Assembly (NCBI GenBank): GCA_023386795.1
Contig: JAEWJB010000103.1
Location: 1-12,904, forward strand
DNA: 12,904 nt
Direction: 5' to 3'
From: Pseudomonadota bacterium
Lineage (GTDB): Bacteria; Pseudomonadota; Gammaproteobacteria; Xanthomonadales; Xanthomonadaceae
Both the position numbers and the translations under genes were made by a program. Positions 1 to 8,204 of this stretch are shown here, piece after piece. Positions within the stretch are counted from its first letter, which is position 1. Every line of letters starts with the position of its first letter. Below the pieces are notes generated by a model. That model did no database searches. It saw only the letters and a program-made list of their open reading frames with translations, and was not told where the DNA came from.

Positions 1-50
1 CCGCGACCGCTGGCTGCGCCCCGTGGGGGTTTATGCCGCTCCTACAGGGG
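1..50. repeat. Partial dispersed intergenic repeat (left edge)
   Basis: Read on the minus strand, this stretch contains CTGTAGGAGCGGC (complement of 35-47), then CATAAACCCCCACGGGG and a GCGGTCGCGG end at the window edge. The CTGTAGGAGCGGC core followed by a GCGACCGC-like end resembles a dispersed intergenic repeat I recall from Xanthomonadaceae and some pseudomonads. It lies just before the S9 peptidase gene and is cut by the window edge, so its full length is unknown. The family assignment is from memory and was not searched. Confidence 0.5.
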
Positions 51-96
51 GGGCGCCGGAGGGGGCGGGCACCGCCGCAGCCATGACTTCCCTCCT

Positions 97-126
97 TTGC
101 ACGGCGCAGCCGGGGCGCCCTACCAT
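97..126 (+). promoter_or_regulatory. Possible sigma70-type promoter of the S9 peptidase gene
   Basis: TTGCAC at 97-102 (3 of 6 matches to the -35 consensus) is followed after 18 bases by TACCAT at 121-126 (4 of 6 matches to the -10 consensus). This ends 30 bases before the chosen start codon at 157. It is the best candidate in the short leader, but matches of this quality occur by chance. Confidence 0.3.
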
Positions 127-156
127 CGGGGGTTTGCCGTCCTGCCTGGAGACTCC

Positions 157-2271
<2,115 letters not shown>

Positions 2272-2279
2272 GACCTTCG

Positions 2280-2306
2280 CGCGGGGCCGGCATTGCCGGC
2301 CCCGCG
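2280..2306 (+). terminator. Strong hairpin terminator after the S9 peptidase gene
   Basis: A perfect 12-bp stem (2280-2291 with 2295-2306, CGCGGGGCCGGC and its complement) closes on a three-base ATT loop eight bases after the stop codon. It is followed by TCGTTTCCC, a weak T-rich tail. The structure is very stable and well placed for transcription termination; the poor T-tract makes its efficiency uncertain. Confidence 0.75.
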
Positions 2307-2335
2307 TCGTTTCCCGCACCGCGCCCGGATACCGC

Positions 2336-3586
2336 ATGAACGAAGCCCGCACTGCCCTGATCCAGAACGACATCGTCGTCTTCGGCCTGATCGCCGCCAC
2401 CCTCGGCGCGGTGTTCTGGACCGCCTCGCGGGAGAAGGGGCTGTGGAAGCGCTTCTATACGTTCGTGCCGGCGCTGCTGCTGTGCTACCTGATTCCCGGC
2501 ATCTACAACACCGTCGGCCTGATCGACGGCCAGCACACCTCGCTGTACAACCCGGTGGCGCGCGACATCCTGCTGCCGGCCGCGCTGGTGCTGTTGACGC
2601 TGGCGGTGGACATCAAGGCGATCCTGCGCCTGGGCCCCAAGCTGGTGCTGATGTACATCGGCACCTCGGCCAGCATCATGCTCGGCGCATTCGTCGCCTT
2701 CGCGGTGATGCGCTGGATCCACCCGTCCACCGTCGCCGGTGATACCTGGGCCGGCATGGCCGCGCTGGCCGGCAGCTGGATCGGCGGTGGCGCCAACATG
2801 CTCGCCATGCGCGAGGTGTTCAACGTCGATGCCACCACGTTCGGCCAGTTCGCGGTGGTGGATGTCGGCGTGGGCTACGTGTGGATGGCGGCGCTCATTT
2901 TCCTGGCCGGTCGCGCGCAGAAGATCGATGCCCGCAGCGGCGCGGACACTCGCGCGCTGGACGAACTGAAAGAGCGCATTGCCGCCTTCCAGGCCCAGCA
3001 CGAGCGCATTCCGTCGCTGGCCGACCTGATGATCATCGTCGGCGTCGCGTTTGGCGCCGTGGGCCTGGCGCATGCCATCGCCACGCCGCTGTCGGCGTGG
3101 TTCGACGCGAACGTGTCGTGGGCGTCGCGCTTCAGCCTGGACTCGCCGTTCGTGTGGGTGGTGGTGCTGGCCACCAGCTGTGGCCTGGGACTGAGCTTCA
3201 CCCGCGCGCGCACGCTGGAAGGCGCCGGCGCCTCGCGCATCGGCTCGCTGCTGCTGTACTTCCTCATCGCCTGCATCGGCATGCAGATGGACCTGCTGGC
3301 GCTGCTCGACCGGCCGTGGCTGTTCCTGCTGGGCATCATCTGGATCGGCGTGCACATCGTGCTGCTGTGGGGCCTGGGCCGGCTGCTCAACGTGCCGTTC
3401 TTCTATTTCGCCATCGGCTCGCAATCGCACATTGGCGGCCCCGCCTCGGCGCCGGTGGTGGCCGCGGCGTTCCATCCGGCGTTGGCGCCGGTGGGCGTGC
3501 TGCTCGGCACGCTGGGTTACGCGACCGGCACCTACCTGGCGTATGTCGTGGGCATCACGCTGCGGGCGATGGCCGGGGCGGGGTGA
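2336..3586 (+). CDS. DUF819 family integral membrane protein
   Basis: This 416-residue inner-membrane protein has about 11-12 hydrophobic segments, split by a charged loop near residues 195-225 (GADTRALDELKERIAAFQ). It matches the DUF819 (YjcL-type) family, whose transport substrate is unknown. The two halves each carry a glycine-rich family motif: GSWIGGGANM at 146-155 and SQSHIGGPASAPVV at 362-375. Such paired motifs in related halves are common in secondary carriers with re-entrant loops, so a carrier role is a reasonable inference. The ATG at 2336 has no good Shine-Dalgarno sequence. It lies only 29 bases after the upstream terminator stem, so expression may depend on readthrough or on a promoter overlapping that stem. 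It converges on the AhpD-like gene. Family assignment is firm; function is unknown. Confidence 0.85.
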   Translation: MNEARTALIQNDIVVFGLIAATLGAVFWTASREKGLWKRFYTFVPALLLCYLIPGIYNTVGLIDGQHTSLYNPVARDILLPAALVLLTLAVDIKAILRLGPKLVLMYIGTSASIMLGAFVAFAVMRWIHPSTVAGDTWAGMAALAGSWIGGGANMLAMREVFNVDATTFGQFAVVDVGVGYVWMAALIFLAGRAQKIDARSGADTRALDELKERIAAFQAQHERIPSLADLMIIVGVAFGAVGLAHAIATPLSAWFDANVSWASRFSLDSPFVWVVVLATSCGLGLSFTRARTLEGAGASRIGSLLLYFLIACIGMQMDLLALLDRPWLFLLGIIWIGVHIVLLWGLGRLLNVPFFYFAIGSQSHIGGPASAPVVAAAFHPALAPVGVLLGTLGYATGTYLAYVVGITLRAMAGAG

Positions 3587-3593
3587 GGCGGTC

Positions 3594-3621
3594 GTCCGCC
3601 GGCACGGCCCTGCCGGCGGAC
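3594..3621. terminator. Hairpin between two convergent genes, probable bidirectional terminator
   Basis: GTCCGCCGGC (3594-3603) pairs perfectly with GCCGGCGGAC (3612-3621); an additional A-T pair (3604/3611) leaves a six-base loop. It lies 7 bases after the DUF819 stop codon and 7 bases after the end of the opposing AhpD-like gene, as expected for a shared terminator. There is no T-tract on either side. Confidence 0.65.
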
Positions 3622-3628
3622 CTGCACC

Positions 3629-3964
3629 TCACGGCGTATCGGCCAGCGCGTCCATGACGCGCGCCGAGTACACCAGCGCGGCGCCGGCATTCAGCGCCAC
3701 CGCCACGCCCAGCGCTTCGGACACCTCATCGACCGTGGCGCCTTCCTTCTTCGCCGCCGCGGTGTGCACGGCAATGCAGCCATCGCAGCGCGTGGTCACG
3801 GCCACGGCCAGCGCGATGAGTTCACGAGTCTTGGCATCCAGATGGCCGGTCTTGGCGCCGGCGCCGGACAGCGTCTGGTAGCCGCGCAGCGTGTCGGGGC
3901 TGAGCTTGCCGATCTCGCCGATGCGCCCACCCAGTTCCTTGCGGTATTCGTTCCAGTCCAACAT
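3629..3964 (-). CDS. Carboxymuconolactone decarboxylase family protein, AhpD-like
   Basis: This is a 111-residue single-domain protein of the carboxymuconolactone decarboxylase/AhpD superfamily. The redox core is Glu48, Cys60, Cys63 and His67 (RCDGCIAVH). The 12-3-4 spacing is the same as that of the Glu-Cys-Cys-His proton-relay set in mycobacterial AhpD. This points to thiol-based alkylhydroperoxidase or disulfide reductase chemistry in the cytoplasm rather than lactone decarboxylation, since true decarboxylases lack the CXXC. A GGGAG lies 9 bases before the ATG (complement of 3974-3978), which supports the start. No partner peroxiredoxin or AhpC gene is present, so its electron donor is not evident from context. 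It is monocistronic by layout, with a hairpin downstream and a 289-base gap upstream. Confidence 0.9.
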   Translation of the reverse strand: MLDWNEYRKELGGRIGEIGKLSPDTLRGYQTLSGAGAKTGHLDAKTRELIALAVAVTTRCDGCIAVHTAAAKKEGATVDEVSEALGVAVALNAGAALVYSARVMDALADTP

Positions 3965-4253
3965 GACAGGTCACTCCCGGATTACGACTCGCCGCCTTAG
4001 CGCGGCAGCGATTCTGTGCCGGGGAATCATTCATGCCGCGTCATGCGCGGGGAAGGAATGTGTGAGGCGATGAAGGTTGCTGTCGCGTGGCCGGTGCGGC
4101 CAATTTCCCGCGTTGCGCTGTGGGCGCGCAGCTGCGCACGGATGCGAGCAACAGGCCTGCAATGGCAACGAGAGAGCGAGTCGTCCCGGTGTTTTGTACG
4201 GCCGCCGACGAGGAAGCCAGTTTCAGCGACTGTCACGCGTTGCAAGACGCGCC
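3965..4253. other. Intergenic spacer without a recognised gene
   Basis: This 289-base gap separates the AhpD-like gene from the end of the ROK-like gene, both on the minus strand. The right end should hold the promoter of the AhpD-like gene, but I see no convincing -35/-10 pair. A perfect 12-base palindrome, GCGCAGCTGCGC, is at 4126-4137, and a small GGCC-GGTGC-GGCC hairpin lies near 4089-4101. The short open frames here have no family resemblance. No clear terminator follows the ROK-like gene. Confidence 0.5.
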
Positions 4254-5345
4254 TCAGGTCCGCGAATAACTCGCGTTGCCCAGCCCCGTGCCAATGGTGA
4301 AGATGCCCCAGCGCTTGTGCTTGCGCATCGCATGGCGCTGGCTCAGCCCTTGCACCACGGCGTCGTTGTGCAGCAGCACCTGCGGCATGCGCCGGCCAAT
4401 CCGGTCCAGGTGCGCGCCGAGCGCGGCCGGCAGGTCGAACGGCATTTCCCAGTCGCCCGGCAGGTTCTGCGCGCCTTGGGAAATCTTTCCGTCCGGCTCG
4501 ATCTTGCCCGGCACCGCGATGCCGATGAACGGCGCCAGGTCCACGCCCAGGGTGCGCGCCTGTGCGTTGAGGCCGTTGAGCATGCCGGCCAGCCGCGCGA
4601 TCGCCTCGCCGCGGGCCGGAGCGTCGTCGGCGTGTCGCCATTGCATGTGTTCGAGCACGCGGGCCTTGTGGCCGTCGGCGGCCTTGTCCAGCCGGTGCTC
4701 GACCAGTCCGCAGCGCAGGTTGGTGCCGCCGATATCCACCGCCAGGAACGCGGCATGCCCGCGCGCATCTTCCGGCAACAGGTTGCTCCAGCCGAGCAGG
4801 GCGGCTTCGTCCGGGTCTTCGTCGAGGATGCACAGGCGCACCTTCAGTCCCGCGTTGCGCAACAGCCGGTCGGCGCGGCGGATCGACAGCGCGCCGAAGT
4901 GGCTCTCGGGAAAGCCGCCGCCCAGCACAATGGCCTCCACTTCGTCCCACTCGGGCTGCGCCAGGAAGCAGCGCGTCACTTCCACCAGGCGTTGCGCGTG
5001 CGCCTCCACGGCGATATGGACCAGGTGCGCGGCGTCGGCATCGCCCCCTACCAGCGCCATGTCGATCTCGCGTTTGCCCACTTCGAAGGTGGGGGTCTTG
5101 CCGAAGGGGTCCTTGCCGGTGCGCTGGTGCTTGCGTGCGTCGTCGAGCAACTCGCGGAATGCGGTCTGGCTGGCGAGGTCGCCGATGAAGCCCTCGCCAT
5201 CGGCGCGCACCAACGCGAGGTTGTAGCTGTCCACGCGCAGTCCGTCGGCGTGCTGCGCACCGTGCACGGCGGTCGATGCCCGGCTCACGGGGACAGGGCC
5301 GGGTGGGGGCGCGGCGGGGCGGCACGGCGCATGGCGACACTCCAC
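4254..5345 (-). CDS. ROK-type sugar kinase-like protein with apparently permuted domain order
   Basis: This is a protein of up to 363 residues with ROK/ASKHA kinase motifs in an unusual order. The C-terminal half reads like the start of a ROK kinase: LAVDIGGTNLR (201-211, phosphate-1), IGIAVPGKIEPDG (274-286), NLPGDWE (294-300), LLHNDAVVQG (324-333, Asp328 as candidate catalytic base) and IGTGLGN (351-357, phosphate-2). The protein then stops. The pieces normally found after phosphate-2 lie at the N-terminus: a helix with GDADAAHL (101-108), VEAIVLGGGFPES (136-148, adenosine-type motif) and DPDEAALLGWSNLL (177-190). The ROK zinc motif (CGxxGC) is absent. Homologs with this layout exist as I recall, so it is not an assembly error. 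The start is unclear: GTG codons at 5345, 5288 and 5267 are all possible, none with a good ribosome site. The gene follows the NTF2-like gene. Kinase activity and substrate are unproven. Confidence 0.8.
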   Translation of the reverse strand: MECRHAPCRPAAPPPGPVPVSRASTAVHGAQHADGLRVDSYNLALVRADGEGFIGDLASQTAFRELLDDARKHQRTGKDPFGKTPTFEVGKREIDMALVGGDADAAHLVHIAVEAHAQRLVEVTRCFLAQPEWDEVEAIVLGGGFPESHFGALSIRRADRLLRNAGLKVRLCILDEDPDEAALLGWSNLLPEDARGHAAFLAVDIGGTNLRCGLVEHRLDKAADGHKARVLEHMQWRHADDAPARGEAIARLAGMLNGLNAQARTLGVDLAPFIGIAVPGKIEPDGKISQGAQNLPGDWEMPFDLPAALGAHLDRIGRRMPQVLLHNDAVVQGLSQRHAMRKHKRWGIFTIGTGLGNASYSRT

Positions 5346-5405
5346 GGGGATCGAGGCGAGGGTGACCTGCCCGCGGTGCAGGGGACGCGAAGGCCGGGCC
5401 CTGGA

Positions 5406-5834
5406 TCAGGGCAGCTGCAGGATGGCCTGCAGGCTCTCGTGCGCGATGGGCGCCGAAGTATGTTCGTGGAAGACCCGCCAGCCTTCGGGGCCGCGCCGCA
5501 TCGCCACGCTGAGGCGGTTGTCCAGTTGGCGCAGCAGCTGGCCGTCCGGCGCGTGCGCGGCAAAGGTGAGGATGGCGTGGCCGGTCGCCAGGTCGCCATG
5601 GACCTGGGCATCGGCCTGCCGCCAGGTCACCACGACGGTCTCCCCGCCCAACCCGCCGAACCAGGCTTCGGCCATCGCGCGCCAAGGCGCCAGGCCCGCC
5701 ATCGGCGCCACCTGCCACATGTCGAAGACGTGCAGGGCCGGATCGTAGAGCGCAACAAAGGCCTCCACGTCACGCGCACGCACGGCGGCAGCGTAGGCGG
5801 CGAGGAAATCATCGAAGGGCGTGGGGGCAGGCAT
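5406..5834 (-). CDS. NTF2/SnoaL-like fold protein
   Basis: This is a 142-residue soluble protein with the pattern of the nuclear-transport-factor-2-like superfamily. It begins with an amphipathic helix (FDDFLAAYAAAVRARDVEAFVALY, about 7-30) and the typical YDPALHVFDMW strand (30-40). Later strands follow: VVVTWRQADAQVHGD, AILTFAAH and LDNRLSVAMRRGPEGWRVFHEHTS. The last resembles the DUF4440/SnoaL-like ending in which a histidine-rich strand lines the pocket. Members range from isomerases to oligomerisation modules, so no reaction can be assigned. A GGAG (complement of 5840-5843) sits five bases before the ATG at 5834. It is first in a minus-strand pair with the ROK-like gene and divergent from the serine hydrolase gene. 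A small 6-bp hairpin (5398-5412) overlaps its stop codon. Confidence 0.8.
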   Translation of the reverse strand: MPAPTPFDDFLAAYAAAVRARDVEAFVALYDPALHVFDMWQVAPMAGLAPWRAMAEAWFGGLGGETVVVTWRQADAQVHGDLATGHAILTFAAHAPDGQLLRQLDNRLSVAMRRGPEGWRVFHEHTSAPIAHESLQAILQLP

Positions 5835-5871
5835 GGACGCTCCAGGGCAAGGCTGCGCCGCGAGCCTAGGC

Positions 5872-5916
5872 CGCCCATGCCCTGCCTACAAGTGCGGGTG
5901 ACTTGCGGCATGGGCG
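5872..5916. promoter_or_regulatory. Ten-base inverted repeat in a divergent promoter region
   Basis: CGCCCATGCC (5872-5881) and GGCATGGGCG (5907-5916) are perfect complements separated by 25 bases. Inside the spacer lies a second, off-centre inverted repeat, CAAGT (5889-5893) and ACTTG (5901-5905). The whole sits between the divergent NTF2-like and serine hydrolase genes, 38 bases from the start of one and 73 from the other. A paired operator for a dimeric regulator, or a cruciform, would fit. No regulator gene is adjacent apart from the LysR gene further downstream. Confidence 0.4.
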
Positions 5917-5989
5917 CGCCGGCCACGCGCGGGTTAGCGTGCGCTCAACGCGGCGACACCCGCTCGCCGCGGCTTGCGGAGGATGCGAC

Positions 5990-7138
5990 ATGAAGTCCGT
6001 CATCGGCTGTCTGCTGTGCACCACGTTGTCCCTGGCCGTGCTTCCTGCCGGAGCGCGCGCGCTGCCGAAACCCTCGCAGATCGACGCGCACGTCGCCGCA
6101 TTGATGCAACGGACCGGCGCTCAAGGCATGGCGCTGGCCGTCATCGACGAAGGCCGGCCGGTTTACGTGCAGGCCTACGGCAAGCGCAATGCGCAGGGCG
6201 ACCCGCTTACCGTGGACACGGTGATGTACGGCGCTTCGCTCACCAAGATGGTGTTCGCCTACACGGTGATGCGCTGGGTCGGGCAGGATCGCATCGCGCT
6301 GGATACCTCGATTGCCGAGTACCTGCCACAGCCGTTGCCGCAATACACCGGCGAGGACATCGTCAACCGCTACACCGACTGGAGTGCGCTGGACGAACGC
6401 TGGCGCCAACTCACCCCGCGCATCCTGTTGCAGCACGCCAGCGGTTTCGCCAACTTCAATTTCCTGGAGCCTGACGAAAAGCTGCATTTCCACTTCGATC
6501 CCGGCACGCGCTATGCCTATTCGGGCGATGGACTGGCGACATTGCAGTTCGTGCTCGAACAAGGCCGGGGCCTGGATGTGGGGCAGGGCACGAACGCGGT
6601 GTTCGCCGACCTTGGCATGACCCGCACCGCGTTGAAGTGGCGGCCGGATTTCGCCGGCAACCTGGCCGATGGCTGGGATATCCAGGGCAAGCCGGAACCG
6701 CACGATGACCGCTCCCGGGTGCGTGCGGCCGGGTCCATGGACACCACCATCCACGACCTGGCGCAGTTCGCCGCCGCCCTGGTGGACGGGCGGGGGATAG
6801 GCGCGCGCGAGCAGGCCGAGATGTTGCGCCCGCAGTTGCCGATCACCACGCGCAGCCAGTTCCCCACCCTGCAGCCGGAGCTGCCGCCCGCGCAACGCCG
6901 GCCCGATCTTTCGGCCGGGCTGGGCGTGGTCACTTTCAACGGCCCCCAAGGTGCGGGGTTCTTCAAGGGCGGCCACAACGACACCACCGGCAACACCCTG
7001 GTCTGCCTGCGCAAGCAGCGTCGCTGCCTGCTGGTGCTGGGCAACGATGTGCGCGCGGAAAAAGGGTTCGCCGAGCTGGTGAAGTTCGTGCTGGGCGACA
7101 CCGGCGTCCCTTACGACTGGGAGTACGGCACGTCCTGA
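5990..7138 (+). CDS. Exported beta-lactamase-fold serine hydrolase (class C/esterase type)
   Basis: This 382-residue protein of the beta-lactamase/penicillin-binding-protein superfamily is exported by a signal peptide (MKSVIGCLLCTTLSLAVLPAGARA, residues 1-24). The nucleophile motif is Ser83-Leu-Thr-Lys86 in YGASLTKMVFAY. The second motif is Tyr177-Ser-Gly in RYAYSGDGL, where class C beta-lactamases have YxN. The third is GGHND around His329, replacing KTG. This combination is typical of EstB-like esterases and D-aminopeptidase-like hydrolases rather than true AmpC, so antibiotic resistance should not be assumed. The start at 5990 is set by GGAGG at 5978-5982 and by the signal peptide; an in-frame ATG at 5903 has neither. 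No ampR gene flanks it: the nearby LysR gene is convergent and more likely pairs with the SDR gene. Substrate unknown. Confidence 0.9.
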   Translation: MKSVIGCLLCTTLSLAVLPAGARALPKPSQIDAHVAALMQRTGAQGMALAVIDEGRPVYVQAYGKRNAQGDPLTVDTVMYGASLTKMVFAYTVMRWVGQDRIALDTSIAEYLPQPLPQYTGEDIVNRYTDWSALDERWRQLTPRILLQHASGFANFNFLEPDEKLHFHFDPGTRYAYSGDGLATLQFVLEQGRGLDVGQGTNAVFADLGMTRTALKWRPDFAGNLADGWDIQGKPEPHDDRSRVRAAGSMDTTIHDLAQFAAALVDGRGIGAREQAEMLRPQLPITTRSQFPTLQPELPPAQRRPDLSAGLGVVTFNGPQGAGFFKGGHNDTTGNTLVCLRKQRRCLLVLGNDVRAEKGFAELVKFVLGDTGVPYDWEYGTS

Positions 7139-7139
7139 T

Positions 7140-7166
7140 CGCGCCGCGCGGCCCGAAGGCGGCGCG
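7140..7166. terminator. Possible bidirectional terminator between convergent genes
   Basis: CGCGCCGC (7140-7147) pairs with GCGGCGCG (7159-7166) around an 11-base loop, in the 39-base gap between the convergent serine hydrolase and LysR genes. The location suits a shared terminator, but there is no T-tract and GC-rich stems of this size are frequent in this genome. Confidence 0.45.
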
Positions 7167-7177
7167 CAGGCGCACCG

Positions 7178-8092
7178 TCAACCGCGCGGCAGCGGCTCCA
7201 GGTGCGGCGTCACCAGTCCCGCCAGCCAGTCCATGAACACCCGCACGCGGCGTGGCAGGTGCCGGCGCTGCGCATACAGCAGGGTCAGGGGCATCGGCTC
7301 GGATACCAGCTGGGGCACCACCTCGACCAGGTCGCCGCGCGCGAGTGCGTCGCGCACGCTGAGCAGCGGCACCTGGATGATGCCAAGCCCGGCCAGCGCG
7401 GCGACGTGGTACGCCTCCACGTTGTTGACCGTGACCGCGCCGCCCATCGGCAGCAGGCGGTAGGCCTCGCCGTCGAAATATTCGAAACCCGACGCGCGCT
7501 GGCCGAGCACGCTGGCGTAGTGCACCAGGTCGTGCGTGGCCAGATCCTCCAGTCCCTGCGGCGTGCCGCGCCGGGCGAGGTACGCGGGGCTGGCGCAGTT
7601 GACGATGCGCATCACCCCGAGCGGGCGTGCCACCAGCGAACTGTCCTGCGGGTTGCCGCCGCGCAGCACGCAATCGAAGCCTTCGCGCACCACGTCGACC
7701 AAGCGGTCAGTGGCACTGAGCTCGATCTCCAGTTGTGGATGCTCGGCCAGGAACGCTGGCAGCTGCGGCAGCACGAACAGCCGTGCCATGCCGCTGCCCA
7801 TGTCCACGCGCAGCCGGCCGCGCAGCTGGCGGCCTTCGGTGAGGAACATGCCCTGCAGCTCTTCCAGGTCGGCCAGCACGTCGCCGCTGCGCTGGTAGAA
7901 CGCGCGGCCGTCGGCAGTAGGCTGCACGCGACGCGTCGTGCGATGAAGCAGCTGCGTGCCCACCCGCGCTTCCAGCTGCTGCACGGCGATGGACACGCTG
8001 GCCTTGGGCAGGCCCAGCGATTCAGCCGCACGGGTGAAGCTCCCCAGTTCGACCACCCGCTGGAAGGCCCGAAGGGATTGGGCGAAGTCCAT
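7178..8092 (-). CDS. LysR family transcriptional regulator
   Basis: This is a 304-residue LysR-type DNA-binding regulator. The winged helix-turn-helix fills residues 1-62, with the family signature SFTRAAESLGLPKASVSIAVQQLEARVG around 18-45 and the LLHRTTRRVQPTADG wing. The effector-binding domain follows from about residue 90 (GRLRVDMGSGMARLFVLPQLPAFL). It resembles the PecT/CrgA-like LysR branch often found beside SDR oxidoreductases or other small redox enzymes. The start at 8092 is chosen because AGGAA (complement of 8098-8102) lies five bases upstream and MDFAQSLRAF is the usual family beginning; the longer reading to 8245 would run into the divergent SDR gene. It probably controls that SDR gene and itself through the shared 112-base region. 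Inducer unknown. Confidence 0.93.
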   Translation of the reverse strand: MDFAQSLRAFQRVVELGSFTRAAESLGLPKASVSIAVQQLEARVGTQLLHRTTRRVQPTADGRAFYQRSGDVLADLEELQGMFLTEGRQLRGRLRVDMGSGMARLFVLPQLPAFLAEHPQLEIELSATDRLVDVVREGFDCVLRGGNPQDSSLVARPLGVMRIVNCASPAYLARRGTPQGLEDLATHDLVHYASVLGQRASGFEYFDGEAYRLLPMGGAVTVNNVEAYHVAALAGLGIIQVPLLSVRDALARGDLVEVVPQLVSEPMPLTLLYAQRRHLPRRVRVFMDWLAGLVTPHLEPLPRG

Positions 8093-8095
8093 GAT

Positions 8096-8114
8096 TGTTC
8101 CTGATTCTTGAACA
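8096..8114. promoter_or_regulatory. LysR-type operator (T-N11-A) between the LysR and SDR genes
   Basis: TGTTC (8096-8100) and GAACA (8110-8114) form an inverted repeat with a nine-base spacer; within it TTC-N9-GAA satisfies the T-N11-A rule for LysR binding sites. It overlaps the ribosome binding site of the LysR gene and lies about 90 bases before the SDR start. This suits autorepression together with control of the divergent gene. Confidence 0.5.
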
Positions 8115-8204
8115 GTAAGCTCAGGTTTGCGGGGTTTATCGGCTGAGTCAAGGTCAATAACGTGGCGGTCGGGGCGCAATACCGCGCCTGACAGGAGCCC
8201 TCCC

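Noticed and set aside
4126..4137. Perfect 12-base palindrome GCGCAGCTGCGC in the intergenic spacer
   Set aside because: It is short and GC-dominated, with no promoter or second copy nearby; chance occurrence at this base composition is plausible.
5346..5412. Possible terminator between the NTF2-like and ROK-like genes (GCCCTG-GAT-CAGGGC)
   Set aside because: The stem has only six pairs, overlaps the NTF2-like stop codon and has no T-tract; the two genes are more simply read as one transcript.
4027..5718. 563-codon minus-strand frame overlapping the ROK-like and NTF2-like genes
   Set aside because: It is Arg/Gly/Pro-rich without motifs and spans two real genes in another frame.
4077..5993. 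638-codon plus-strand frame across the ROK-like region
   Set aside because: It is antisense to two genes with recognisable folds, has no domain resemblance and no ribosome site.
5990..8092. AmpC/AmpR-type pair (serine hydrolase plus LysR regulator)
   Set aside because: ampC and ampR are normally divergent; here the genes are convergent, the hydrolase lacks YxN and KTG, and the LysR protein shares its control region with the SDR gene instead.
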